NCBI RefSeq assembly: GCF_008040165.1
Contig: NZ_VRUR01000002.1
Span: 1,116,001 to 1,180,000 of the forward strand
Direction of reading: 5' to 3'
From: Flagellimonas hymeniacidonis
GTDB lineage: Bacteria > Bacteroidota > Bacteroidia > Flavobacteriales > Flavobacteriaceae
Length of the DNA stretch: 64,000 bases
Shown in pieces: positions 17,781 to 26,944 of the stretch (positions are counted from its first letter, which is position 1; each line of letters opens with the position of its first letter). A model generated the notes under the pieces. That model made no database searches. It was not told where the DNA came from and saw only the letters and a list, made by a program, of their open reading frames with translations. The position numbers and the translations under genes were made by a program.

Positions 17781-20156
17781 TTATTTAATCCTGTTTTTTT
17801 CCGCATTGGCACTGTTCGAAACGTGTTTTGATTTCTTTTTATTTGTTCCAAAACTTTTGACATAGGACAAAACCATAATTCTAGATTCGGGGAAGTAAGT
17901 TTCGAGTGTATTGATATTTGGATTTGAATGGTTGGTTTTTATTTTCCAATTGTCGGAAGCAAACACGTTGTTAAATGATAGGTTTAACGTGCCGTAATTC
18001 TTTCTCAATTTGTGTTGAATACCAAGGTTAAATGATCCTCTTGCTCCAAAGTCACTGATTCCAAATAGGGAGGAAGACTGGTAGTACCCACTTAACTCTA
18101 AACGTGTATTGGGGCTTATTGAAAACTGTTGGGAGGATGTTATCTTGTAAGTGCCTTTGCTTCTTTTAAAGGCGGAGTTTTGAAATTGTGTTTGTAAAGT
18201 TTCGTGCTGATAATTGAGATTCGTTTCACTTTGCCACCATGGGGTAATACCAAATGGAATTCTAACAGAAAGACTAAGAATATTTCTCTTATCCATGTTT
18301 TCTGCTTTAAAAACATATTGTTGCCCGTTTTCTGAAAGTCTAGGTTGAAATTCAACTATGGCGTCTTCCTCAATTATGTATTCCAATGCCATATATTTTG
18401 CTGCCCAACCCCATTCCAATCCAATTTTATGAACCAGAGCCGGTTGTAAATTGGAATTTCCGGAATAGAGCGCATCCGGGCCAAGAAATAATACAAATGG
18501 AGCCAAGTTGTTGAAACTGGGACGATTGATACGCTTACCGTAATTCAATTTTAGAAGATGTAAGTCAGTAATTTTTTGGGTTATACTTAGTGTTGGAAAT
18601 AGATTCCCATACGTTCTCTGAACGATATCTTCGTTTTCTTCTCCAATTAATTCATTACGAGTGTGTTCAAAACGCAATCCCGTGGCTAAACTCGTTTTCT
18701 CACCAAATTGAAATTGAAATGAAGCATAGAAAGCATTCACTTTTTCATCCATTTGGGTTGTACTGGAAAGCTCGTCATCAATAATTACCTGAAGTCCATT
18801 ATCCGAGCTTACTTCTACTGTATTTTTAAATTGTGATGTGCTATTTTTTGCTCCAAATTCGAGGTCTACATTTTCAGAAAGGGTCCAGTTATAGTCTAGG
18901 CTAAAAACATTAAAGGTGATGGGAGTCTTTTTTTTGATTTCAACAAAATCGGACTCAATTACATAAGAACTTGGGTTGTTGTCATGGTAATATAAATAGT
19001 TGTAATCCAGAGCCAACTTATGATTGTTATCCAAAGATTGTTGTATGCGAAAGTTGCCACCGACATGATTCCAGTGATTAATTTCATTTGTTTTAATGTC
19101 CAGCAATTCCATCTCATCCAAACTGTTGGTGTTGCTTACATTATCAAAGGCAATCATATCCCATTTGGAACTATACCCGCTTAAGGTTGCACCGATATCT
19201 GTGTTTTCCAACGCTTCGAAGTCCAAACCAAAAGAATAATTTTGCGAAACGGTAATTGGTTTTCGAAAGCTACGGGTGTTTACTTTTTTTGGAATTTCTA
19301 AATCAGTAAACTCACTTTGTAATCCCCATACCTCTGGGGAGTAATCTCTATTAAAAGAATAACTGCCATACCAACCGATTTCACCTTGTTGGGAATGGAA
19401 GCTTGCAGCCAAACCTGTTTTTTCACCTTTACCATATCCACTTGTTAAAGACAAGTTTCCTCCTTTACCATTGATGTTATTGGATTTGGTTGTAATGTTT
19501 ATCATACCACCAGAACCATTTGATTCATATTTGGCAGGAGGATTATTGAATACCTCAAAATGTTTAATTTCTGATGTAGGCATACTCTTTAAAAGACTGA
19601 GTAAGGCCTGACCATCAACTCGGCTTAGTTTTCCGTTGACCATAATGGCCAGTTGCCCTCTACCATTTAAAGAAAGTGTCCCGTTTTGTTGATTTATAGA
19701 TACACCAGCTGTGCTCGCCAAAAGCTCGAGAACTGATCTACCTGCACCAGAAATTTGCTGCTCAACATTTATGATCAAACTATTTGCTCGTTTTTCATAG
19801 AGGTTTTTTCTACCCACCAACTCTACTCCGTCAAGCGCAATTGATTCAGTTTGTAATTGCAAAACGCCTAAATCCAGATTGCCTCCAGTATAGGTGAATT
19901 TCTTTGTGAAATCTTGGTAACCTATGGCGGCAATTTTTAAACTGTAAGAACCATTCTTTAGGCTTTCAATCACAAAACTCCCTACTGAGTTGGTAATGGC
20001 ACCTATTACAAAAATGTCCTCCTGTAGGATCATTATATGTGCCAGGGGTATTTGGGTGTTCAGACTGTCTTTTACTTGGCCATTGATGGTATTACTTTGA
20101 GCAATTGCAAATAATGGGCAACAGCATAGGAATACCAGCCATACTTTTTTTCTCAT
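17781..20156 (-). CDS. TonB-dependent receptor, OMP_b-brl_3 type
   Basis: About 791 residues from the ATG at 20156 (the open frame extends upstream but a signal peptide starts here: RKKVWLVFLCCCPLFAIAQ). Residues about 25-105 form a carboxypeptidase-regulatory-like domain (INGQVKDSLNTQIPLAHIMI). A plug follows (SINQQNGTLSLNGRGQLAIM, FEVFNNPPAKYESNGSGGMI), then an outer-membrane beta barrel. This family lacks a classic TonB box at a visible site. Probably takes up an unknown ligand; no SusD partner is adjacent. Upstream on the same strand are a small lipoprotein and an esterase-like gene. Confidence 0.9.
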   Translation of the reverse strand: MRKKVWLVFLCCCPLFAIAQSNTINGQVKDSLNTQIPLAHIMILQEDIFVIGAITNSVGSFVIESLKNGSYSLKIAAIGYQDFTKKFTYTGGNLDLGVLQLQTESIALDGVELVGRKNLYEKRANSLIINVEQQISGAGRSVLELLASTAGVSINQQNGTLSLNGRGQLAIMVNGKLSRVDGQALLSLLKSMPTSEIKHFEVFNNPPAKYESNGSGGMINITTKSNNINGKGGNLSLTSGYGKGEKTGLAASFHSQQGEIGWYGSYSFNRDYSPEVWGLQSEFTDLEIPKKVNTRSFRKPITVSQNYSFGLDFEALENTDIGATLSGYSSKWDMIAFDNVSNTNSLDEMELLDIKTNEINHWNHVGGNFRIQQSLDNNHKLALDYNYLYYHDNNPSSYVIESDFVEIKKKTPITFNVFSLDYNWTLSENVDLEFGAKNSTSQFKNTVEVSSDNGLQVIIDDELSSTTQMDEKVNAFYASFQFQFGEKTSLATGLRFEHTRNELIGEENEDIVQRTYGNLFPTLSITQKITDLHLLKLNYGKRINRPSFNNLAPFVLFLGPDALYSGNSNLQPALVHKIGLEWGWAAKYMALEYIIEEDAIVEFQPRLSENGQQYVFKAENMDKRNILSLSVRIPFGITPWWQSETNLNYQHETLQTQFQNSAFKRSKGTYKITSSQQFSISPNTRLELSGYYQSSSLFGISDFGARGSFNLGIQHKLRKNYGTLNLSFNNVFASDNWKIKTNHSNPNINTLETYFPESRIMVLSYVKSFGTNKKKSKHVSNSANAEKNRIK

Positions 20157-20282
20157 GATTAAAAACGATGGTTTAATGGGGTCTTTCGGTGCAGTGAGGC
20201 TAAAAGTGCCCATGCATTTTTAGGGCAATGAGCACTTAACCAACACTATGTAGTAATCAAAATATGATTACGGCACTAAGAC

Positions 20283-20840
20283 TTAATAAGGTTCTAAATT
20301 GATGGTGAAATTGCAATTGAAGGAAACGATGCCTTGGTCAAAGTCAGCCAAACTTACTTCCCCATCTAGAGCAACGGTTCCTTCTCGTCCTTCAAACTCA
20401 AAAGTTGCATTAATGATATTGTTTTCCGTAGGAGTAAATAGGGTTTTAAATTTCAAAGCTTCATCAGGAGGTTGAAGTGTTTGTATGACCTGATTTTCAG
20501 CTTGAATGGTACCTCGCCCATCAATATTGATTGAGGTGATTACTCTAGATAGAATGGTGCCAACACTGTCCGTTACATTATCGACAACACAGTCCTGTAG
20601 CGTTCCAATTAGATCTCCGCTATCTGGATCTATAAGTTCCATAAGAAAACAGTTGGGTTCTAAAGTTTCTCCTGTTTTGGGATGCACTATGGTTTTGGGT
20701 TGCGCTATGGCAACACCGCGCCCAATTACTCGTATCTCGGTAAGTTCTGGTTCTTTAGGATTATCATCGTAATCGTCACTGCCACAAGCAAGAGCAAATA
20801 GTAAAATTGATATTGCAAAAATTTGTTTAATACTTTTCAT
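20283..20840 (-). CDS. Small lipoprotein of unknown function
   Basis: 185 residues. The signal peptide ends in LLFALACGSDD, a clear lipobox, followed by an acidic linker. The mature part contains ELTEIRVIGRGVAIAQP, CFLMELIDPDSGDLIG and INATFEFEGREGTVAL; I recognise no family, though the pattern suggests a small all-beta fold. It sits between an esterase-like gene (40 bp upstream) and the TonB-dependent receptor (126 bp downstream), all on the minus strand, so a surface role with the receptor is possible. Confidence 0.8.
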   Translation of the reverse strand: MKSIKQIFAISILLFALACGSDDYDDNPKEPELTEIRVIGRGVAIAQPKTIVHPKTGETLEPNCFLMELIDPDSGDLIGTLQDCVVDNVTDSVGTILSRVITSINIDGRGTIQAENQVIQTLQPPDEALKFKTLFTPTENNIINATFEFEGREGTVALDGEVSLADFDQGIVSFNCNFTINLEPY

Positions 20841-20880
20841 AGGATTGTTTTTTTATATAATCTGAATCACAAAGCGTTAT

Positions 20881-21855
20881 TTATTTTAACTGAGTATTGG
20901 AGTATTGTACCTGATAGAAAAACCGCATTACAGTTTCAGGGATGTTGATATGCTTGTTCATGTTGGCTGCTATTTGAGACCACTGATCCACATGTGGATT
21001 GGGAAAGGGATACCCACCCTTCACTATTTTTAAAAGCGAGATTCTTTTGTTCTTTTCCTTCGACCAGTAATCATCTCGAAAAAATGTGGAATTGGCCTTT
21101 ACAATAGTGGATGAAAGCGATGACAATGGGGCTTCATCGTTTTGCTCCAAAAGGGTTAACCAATAATCCAATGTCTCATTGGTTGGCAGTGTTTTTCCTC
21201 TGGTAAATCCGTCTAATGAGGCAAGCTCACCACCCTTATATGGGTTTATCGTGTCCGACATATTGTTTATGACCATTATGGAAACAGCTTTGTTGATAGG
21301 GACACAATCATCATTGGACTTTATGGGCAAATTTGCTCCAATTGCGGCGAATCCTTTAAAAACATCAGGAATTGATTTGGCCAATTTATAGCACATATTT
21401 CCTCCGTTGAAATAACCTGCCGCAAAGACATTTTTGTGATCAATATGGTATCTTCTTTCCATTCTTTGAATAATGGATTTAATAAAAGCCACATCATTGA
21501 TATCTTTGTTTTTTGTTTCGAAAGAGGCCTCCCGTCTACAATCATTCCAGTAATTTTTATAGCCTTGCGGATAAACAACGATTGTAGCACCCGTATTATC
21601 TGCCAATTTATTGAACTCAAATCCTGTTGTTGTTTGAATCGACTTTGTGGTCATTCCATCCCCATGTAAAACAATTATAAGTCTCGATTTTCTAATGGGG
21701 TGCTGAGGAACATGGTATTCATAATTGCGCCACACACCATCAATCTCAATGGAGTCTTTCAGGGTATTTTTTTCATGGCCAATTTGAGCGTTTATACTTC
21801 CCATGCAGAGGGCCAAAAAGATGATTAAGTAATTAGTATTCTTAAAAATTGTCAT
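20881..21855 (-). CDS. PHB-depolymerase/LpqC-like esterase, apparently inactive
   Basis: 324 residues with a signal peptide (IIFLALCMGSINAQ). The fold is that of extracellular PHB-depolymerase/feruloyl-esterase-like proteins: LIIVLHGDGM oxyanion region, NDVAFIKSIIQRMERRYHID and VFAAGYFNGGNMCYKLA. In that last motif the nucleophile serine of GxSNGG is Phe (codon TTC, one base from a serine TCC). The usual catalytic histidine segment GGGHTWPG reads KGGYPFPNPH. The Asp segment NNMSDTINPYKGG is kept. It is therefore best called a pseudoenzyme, perhaps a binding protein for a polymer. First gene of a likely minus-strand unit. Confidence 0.83.
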   Translation of the reverse strand: MTIFKNTNYLIIFLALCMGSINAQIGHEKNTLKDSIEIDGVWRNYEYHVPQHPIRKSRLIIVLHGDGMTTKSIQTTTGFEFNKLADNTGATIVVYPQGYKNYWNDCRREASFETKNKDINDVAFIKSIIQRMERRYHIDHKNVFAAGYFNGGNMCYKLAKSIPDVFKGFAAIGANLPIKSNDDCVPINKAVSIMVINNMSDTINPYKGGELASLDGFTRGKTLPTNETLDYWLTLLEQNDEAPLSSLSSTIVKANSTFFRDDYWSKEKNKRISLLKIVKGGYPFPNPHVDQWSQIAANMNKHINIPETVMRFFYQVQYSNTQLK

Positions 21856-21997
21856 GGTGTTAAAATTTATTAATTGATGAATTTGTTATGATTGATTAGT
21901 ACACGTTTTATGTGTTTTTTAGGCAATAGATGTTAAGCCCTTATTATTTATAAAGGATTTGGCACTATGTTTTTACCAGTAAGAAGCTGCTTTTAAA

Positions 21998-22663
21998 TCA
22001 GTTGGTCAAAATCTTGATATCATTGATTAAACGGAGTATTTCTTTATCATCGATACCATTATAAATGCCTCTGATTTGTTTTTGTTTGTCCACCAGTATG
22101 AAATTTGATGTGTGGATAAAATCTTGTAACCCTCCATCACCTTCATCAGTAGCAGCAAAATAACTTTTGCGCGCTAGCTCATATATATGTTTTTTATTAC
22201 CAGTGGTAACATTCCATTTAGAATCTATCACACCCTTGTTATTTGCATATTCACGTAGTATTGGAATATTATCAACGTTGGGTGTCACAGATAAAGAGAG
22301 AAGCATTACGTTATCGTCATTTAAAAATTCCTCTTGAATTTTAGCCATATTATTGGTCATGACGGGGCAGATGCTTGGACAGCTAGTAAAAAAGAAATCT
22401 GCCACATAAACTTTGTTTTTATAAACATCTTGGGTAATCGTTTTGCCGTTTTGATTTATTAATTCAAAATCTGCTACTGTATGATTTTTACTTATGCCCT
22501 GTAGGCTTTTGTCAACTAATTCTGGATGCACATCGGTAGGGTTATATACCATTAGCTTTTCCTCAATTGGTTGAAATATTATAAACAGAGCCGTTAAGAC
22601 TATGGCAAAAAAAAGTAGGGGCAACATGAATTGTTTGGTCATCTTAAATTTCATTTTGGCCAT
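21998..22663 (-). CDS. SCO1/SenC-family protein
   Basis: About 221 residues from the ATG at 22663, two bases after the stop of the TPR gene. A single N-terminal membrane helix (LLFFAIVLTALFIIF) anchors a thioredoxin-like domain facing the periplasm. The copper-binding/redox motif is FFTSCPSICPVM (CxxxC), and the third ligand His is in IHTSNFILVD. SCO proteins deliver copper to, or reduce, the CuA site of cytochrome oxidase; no oxidase genes are adjacent, so its partner is elsewhere. Confidence 0.93.
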   Translation of the reverse strand: MAKMKFKMTKQFMLPLLFFAIVLTALFIIFQPIEEKLMVYNPTDVHPELVDKSLQGISKNHTVADFELINQNGKTITQDVYKNKVYVADFFFTSCPSICPVMTNNMAKIQEEFLNDDNVMLLSLSVTPNVDNIPILREYANNKGVIDSKWNVTTGNKKHIYELARKSYFAATDEGDGGLQDFIHTSNFILVDKQKQIRGIYNGIDDKEILRLINDIKILTN

Positions 22664-22665
22664 TG

Positions 22666-24393
22666 CTATAAAACTGAACTTGTTATTTTTATATCGGCAT
22701 GCTCCCAAGCGCTATCAAATTCTTTTTTTATTTTCTTGGCCTCAACAACTTTTCCTTGGGCCATATAGGCGTTATATAGCCCTATTAGCGACCAACCGTT
22801 TTGTCTTAATACCGCTAAATCTTCTTTGTATATTTTTTCAGCTTCACCATATCTTTTGGCTTGCATTAAAACAGCTCCTAAATTTTGACGGGTGGGAATA
22901 TGCCAGGCTGCAGGTTCGGTATAGGTTAAACCATCTTCAAAGACCACAGCACTGCTAAGGTGTTCAATGGCTTTTGGTAAATCACCCTTCATCGCGGCCA
23001 ATTCACCTGCTACCACTTCGTATGCAATGTTGGCCGAATGGATGGAAGCGTTGTTAGCAGTTGCCACCAATGTTTCCAATTCCGGATCATTTTTGAGTAG
23101 GGCAATGGCCTCCAATTCTTCTTGGGCTTCTTTCGGATTCCCTTTCCTGATAAAAGCCAAACCTCGTGCATAATGCCTGATAAGGTTAAGATGCTTTATA
23201 TTGGAACTTGGAGCAGGAATCGACAAAATTTCGTTCCATTTACCAAACCTTGTATAGGCCAATAGGGGAGTCGAAGCAAAATCTTGTAGAAAAGGCATTT
23301 CAACAAGTTCTCCTACGGGTACCTTTTCAGCTGTTTTTTTAGCGGCATCAAGGGCAATCTCACTAGCACCTAACAAACTTGCCGAAGACCATAAAAAATG
23401 GATATTATGTGGGTAATAGGCTAAAGGGTACAACCCTTGGGCAAAACATTGGGAAATATAATCCTCGTCTGCTAAGATAGCTGCTTGATTCACCTTTACT
23501 GCATCTAAATAACGACCAACCCGAATGTAAATATGTGATGGCATGTGCACAATATGGCCAGCTCCAGGCATTAAAGAGGCCAGTTTATCGGCACTGGGAA
23601 CTCCCAAATCTGGATAAGGCAGTTCCACCATATGAATGTAATAGTGATGCCCTCCCGGGTTTTCAGGTTTAAGTTTCATTGCCTTTTCAAGAGCGGCTTT
23701 AGCTTCTGCAATATTTAGGGATGGATTCCCATCTTTGTCCCAATAATTCCATGGCACCGTATTCATAACAGATGCCGCATATAAAATTTGAATATTGGCG
23801 TCTTCAGGGAATTTTTTAACCACTTTGGCCATTTCCTCCATATAGGCCATATTCAGTTCGGCGACATCTTTGGTCAAATCTTCACTGTATCTTGCAGACA
23901 ATGCTTTTATCAAAGCCTTTTCCTTTGGAGTAGCATTTGATGCCAAATGCTTGGCCTTCGTCATAGCTTCATTTATCTTGTTCTTGCGTTCATCATCGGG
24001 TAGGGGGTCGTTGATGTTTGGCCCCAATGCGAAAGCTTGCCCCCAATAGGTCATTGCGGCATTGGGGTCTAAACGTGCAGCTTCCATAAACGAACGGTGT
24101 CCTTCGGCATGGTTAAAGGCGTAGGATAGTTTTAGACCTTGGTCAAAAAATGCCTGTGCCCTTTCCTTTTCCGTACTTATAGAAAAATGAAGGTTCCCTA
24201 AATTTTCAAATAATGGAGAAATTTGTTTTGTGGTATCTAACGCTGTCAACAAAAATTTAGCTGGAGTACACTTGACAAAATTATATACTAGTTTTGATGG
24301 AACATCAGAGTTATTCCTGATTATTTTGGTTGCCGAAAAGTACATTATAGGAACAAGTACTGTTGCTGTGACTATAAGGCTTATTTTTCTCAT
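22666..24393 (-). CDS. TPR-repeat protein, exported or membrane-anchored
   Basis: 575 residues. An N-terminal hydrophobic stretch (ISLIVTATVLVPIMYFSA) suggests export. Tetratricopeptide-type helices recur: AQAFFDQGLKLSYAFNHAEG, AEAKAALEKAMKLKPENPG, PKEAQEELEAIALLKNDPE, PKAIEHLSSAVVFEDGLTYT and YGEAEKIYKEDLAVLRQNGW. There is a histidine-rich central part (GGHHYYIHMVE, AGHIVHMPSHIYIRVGRY). No enzyme domain is recognised. It is coupled to the SCO gene by a 2-bp gap, suggesting a shared role, perhaps in copper or envelope redox work (inference). Confidence 0.83.
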   Translation of the reverse strand: MRKISLIVTATVLVPIMYFSATKIIRNNSDVPSKLVYNFVKCTPAKFLLTALDTTKQISPLFENLGNLHFSISTEKERAQAFFDQGLKLSYAFNHAEGHRSFMEAARLDPNAAMTYWGQAFALGPNINDPLPDDERKNKINEAMTKAKHLASNATPKEKALIKALSARYSEDLTKDVAELNMAYMEEMAKVVKKFPEDANIQILYAASVMNTVPWNYWDKDGNPSLNIAEAKAALEKAMKLKPENPGGHHYYIHMVELPYPDLGVPSADKLASLMPGAGHIVHMPSHIYIRVGRYLDAVKVNQAAILADEDYISQCFAQGLYPLAYYPHNIHFLWSSASLLGASEIALDAAKKTAEKVPVGELVEMPFLQDFASTPLLAYTRFGKWNEILSIPAPSSNIKHLNLIRHYARGLAFIRKGNPKEAQEELEAIALLKNDPELETLVATANNASIHSANIAYEVVAGELAAMKGDLPKAIEHLSSAVVFEDGLTYTEPAAWHIPTRQNLGAVLMQAKRYGEAEKIYKEDLAVLRQNGWSLIGLYNAYMAQGKVVEAKKIKKEFDSAWEHADIKITSSVL

Positions 24394-24680
24394 AACTTTA
24401 TTTTTTTATTTGATAATATGAATTTTCTATGGGGAACAATTATTTAAACATGATATTGCCGATTAATGATAAAGGAGTCCATAGAGTCCCAGTTGTATTA
24501 CATAATTGAGAAATGAAACTTTCCATAATCTTTAGTTTAAAACTTTAGACCGCAAAACTATACGGGGAGAAAAGCCCAAGCAAAAAAATGGTCTTGACCT
24601 ATGTTAGGAATTCATTTTTGTACGTTGAAATATCTCGTGCAAATAAATACCCCTCGTTTTAACAGAAACTCTGGGTTACA

Positions 24681-25469
24681 CTAATTTTTTTCATTATTTT
24701 TCTTTGTAGTCACATCCTTGAAACTCAACATTTCCAATATTCTATTGGATGCTCCATGATAGAAACCTGTTTCATGTTCATAGTTTTTTGGGTTTTTAAA
24801 GGTGCCGAATATCATATCTATTATGGGCAAGTCGGTATAATTGTACCTATGTATTCCCTTTGCATGGTGTATGGTATGGCTCTCCGGACGTTGGATGATG
24901 TATCCGAGCCATCTAGGGGTATTAATATTGGCATGCTGAAAAATGCCTAAAAAAGTAAGAAATAATACAATAATGGTGATAGCCTGAGGAGTCAATCCCA
25001 TGATGAGGGCAAAACTAACCGACCCGACCAAAGACAGTCCTATCATATCATTTGCACTAAAAATAAAGGCACTGGGAACATCTATCCTTTCCGAACTGTG
25101 GTGCATTTGATGAGATGTCCTAAATAGAAAATTGGATTTGTGCATGCTTATATGCCAGCCATATTGCACAAGTTCGAATAAAAATACGCCTAGAATGATC
25201 TGTACCCATAAACTCAAAGAGCTTAGGTCCATTAATTGGTAGGAAGCAAAAAAGTCATCCCATATAAGAGGAATGTAGGTAGTCAGAAGCACATAAGCAA
25301 TAAAAAAGGTTATGCCCTTAAGTTTCCAGAATTTCATTTTAGGTAATCTTCGGGCCGGAAAAAGAGATTCCCAAAGCATTAACCCGCCAAACATGACGTA
25401 CACTATAAGAGAGATTGGATCAAATAAGATGTCCATGGGAGTTGGTAATTGAGAAATAAAATTTTGCAT
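24681..25469 (-). CDS. Sterol desaturase/fatty acid hydroxylase family protein
   Basis: 262 residues with four to five membrane helices. The eight-histidine di-iron signature is present: HISMH, then HQMHHSS and HTIHHAKGIH. These integral enzymes hydroxylate or desaturate lipids or sterol-like substrates using O2 and a di-iron centre. It is transcribed divergently from a TetR-type regulator; the 104-bp spacer contains a perfect inverted repeat, so repression by that TetR protein is very likely. Confidence 0.92.
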   Translation of the reverse strand: MQNFISQLPTPMDILFDPISLIVYVMFGGLMLWESLFPARRLPKMKFWKLKGITFFIAYVLLTTYIPLIWDDFFASYQLMDLSSLSLWVQIILGVFLFELVQYGWHISMHKSNFLFRTSHQMHHSSERIDVPSAFIFSANDMIGLSLVGSVSFALIMGLTPQAITIIVLFLTFLGIFQHANINTPRWLGYIIQRPESHTIHHAKGIHRYNYTDLPIIDMIFGTFKNPKNYEHETGFYHGASNRILEMLSFKDVTTKKNNEKN

Positions 25470-25496
25470 AATTGATAATTCTTGTTAATATTTTAT

Positions 25497-25552
25497 AACA
25501 GACTAGTTGGTGCAAATATAAAATTATTTCAATACATACCAACTAGTCTGTT
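25497..25552. promoter_or_regulatory. TetR operator: perfect 15-bp inverted repeat
   Basis: AACAGACTAGTTGGT at 25497-25511 is exactly reverse-complementary to ACCAACTAGTCTGTT at 25538-25552, with a 26-bp spacer. It lies between the divergent hydroxylase and TetR genes. Each arm also contains ACTAGT, so each may be a separate TetR dimer site. The right arm abuts a TATCTTTA that resembles the Bacteroidota -7 box for the TetR gene. Confidence 0.8.
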
Positions 25553-25573
25553 TAATTTTTTTATCTTTAACAA

Positions 25574-26197
25574 ATGGGAAGAGATGGAAAACCTACATAT
25601 GATAAAATATTGGCCGAATCCAAAGCCTTGCTATTCGAAAACGGATTTTCGGGGACCAGTATAGATCAAATATTACAGAGAACCGGAATTACCAAAGGGG
25701 CATTCTTTTATCACTTTAAAACAAAGAGTGCATTGGCAAAAGCTCTTATAGAAGAGTATGCCAAGGAAGATATCTTGCACATGAACGAGGCTCTAAAAAA
25801 GACAAAATACTTAGAGGGAGATGCTTTGGAACGCCTTTTACAATTCATCCAGGAGTTTGTTGATATGATGTCCGGTTTATCAGAGCCTTATAGTTGTTTG
25901 TATGCTACTTATACCTATGAACCCAGTCAGTTCGATGAGGAAACGTTACGGCACATATCGGAAACTATATTAACATGGAGAAAAACCATGGAACAATTGA
26001 TTAGAGATGTTCTACAAGACTATGATACCAAAATTGAAATTGACATCCAATCGCTGGCCGATCATACTGTTGTTATCTTTGAAGGTGCTTTTGTAGTATC
26101 AAAGGCCTTGAAGGGCAGAGATCTTACCGCAGACCACTTAAAACACTTGAAAAATTATTTTCAGTTACTTTTTGTAAGAAAAACTACGGAAGATTAA
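25574..26197 (+). CDS. TetR/AcrR-family transcriptional regulator
   Basis: 207 residues. The N-terminal DNA-binding domain shows the TetR HTH: SGTSIDQILQRTGITKGAFF then YHFKTKSALAKALIEEYA. The C-terminal part (about 75-200) is a helical ligand-binding domain without a family assignment. Divergent from the fatty acid hydroxylase gene with a perfect inverted repeat between them, it probably represses both itself and that gene and is relieved by a lipid-like or related ligand (inference). Confidence 0.95.
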   Translation: MGRDGKPTYDKILAESKALLFENGFSGTSIDQILQRTGITKGAFFYHFKTKSALAKALIEEYAKEDILHMNEALKKTKYLEGDALERLLQFIQEFVDMMSGLSEPYSCLYATYTYEPSQFDEETLRHISETILTWRKTMEQLIRDVLQDYDTKIEIDIQSLADHTVVIFEGAFVVSKALKGRDLTADHLKHLKNYFQLLFVRKTTED

Positions 26198-26206
26198 GGG
26201 TTGTTA

Positions 26207-26770
26207 TTAAGAATTCATTTTGTTCCTGATTCTACTGAGGCTTTCGGGGTGTATGCCTAGATATTTAGCAATTTTATTTACTGGAATATTGGAAATATAT
26301 CTAGAACGTGTTCGAAACATTTCTGCGTATCTTTCTTCCGCTGTTTTGGTTAATAGATCTTTTTCCCTATTGGATTTTCTAATATAACCATGCTCAGTTG
26401 CAATTCTTCCAAACTTGTTTGCTTCCAAAGAAAATTCATAAGCGGACATTAAATCCTTACGTTCGATAATTTCCATTTCTGAGTCCATAAGGGTCGTTAT
26501 TTGCACATCTGTCGGAAGTTGATCTAAAAAGGAGGTATAGCCACAGAAAAAATCGTTTTCAAAAAAAAAGTCGATTATCTTTTCGGTCATATAACTTTTA
26601 ATCGTCATCTCAACAATACCTTTGTTCATAAAGTAAAGAGAATCTTCTACCTGCCCGTATGTTGTGATACTGGTTCCCTTTAGAACAGTAACCTTTTTCA
26701 TGGGAAAGGGTAAATCACTATAAGTGAATGAAGCCTTTAATATCTTATTGTAAAAATCGATAAATAGCAT
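26207..26770 (-). CDS. Crp/Fnr-family regulator
   Basis: 187 residues. The effector-binding jelly roll includes VTVLKGTSITTYGQVEDSLY and FMNKGIVEMTI; the C-terminal HTH is VNKIAKYLGIHPESLSRIR. No Fe-S cysteines. It converges on the TetR gene with 9 bp between stops. Targets unknown; the M20 peptidase gene is divergent and is the nearest candidate. Confidence 0.92.
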   Translation of the reverse strand: MLFIDFYNKILKASFTYSDLPFPMKKVTVLKGTSITTYGQVEDSLYFMNKGIVEMTIKSYMTEKIIDFFFENDFFCGYTSFLDQLPTDVQITTLMDSEMEIIERKDLMSAYEFSLEANKFGRIATEHGYIRKSNREKDLLTKTAEERYAEMFRTRSRYISNIPVNKIAKYLGIHPESLSRIRNKMNS

Positions 26771-26944
26771 TTGGTGAGGTCGTTAAAACGAAGTTGTTAA
26801 ATTACTGCTTTTATTTGTTTTGACCTTTGAACCGCCAAAACAAAAAATCAAATATCTTCCAGCTGTTATTCCAATGTTTATTGAACAAAGGGACTGGCAA
26901 TATTGTCCATTTAGATTTATCTTTAACCAATACAAACGACCACC

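Noticed and set aside
25482-25664. 60-codon plus-strand frame upstream of the TetR gene
   Set aside because: It runs through the inverted-repeat operator and then out of frame into the TetR gene.
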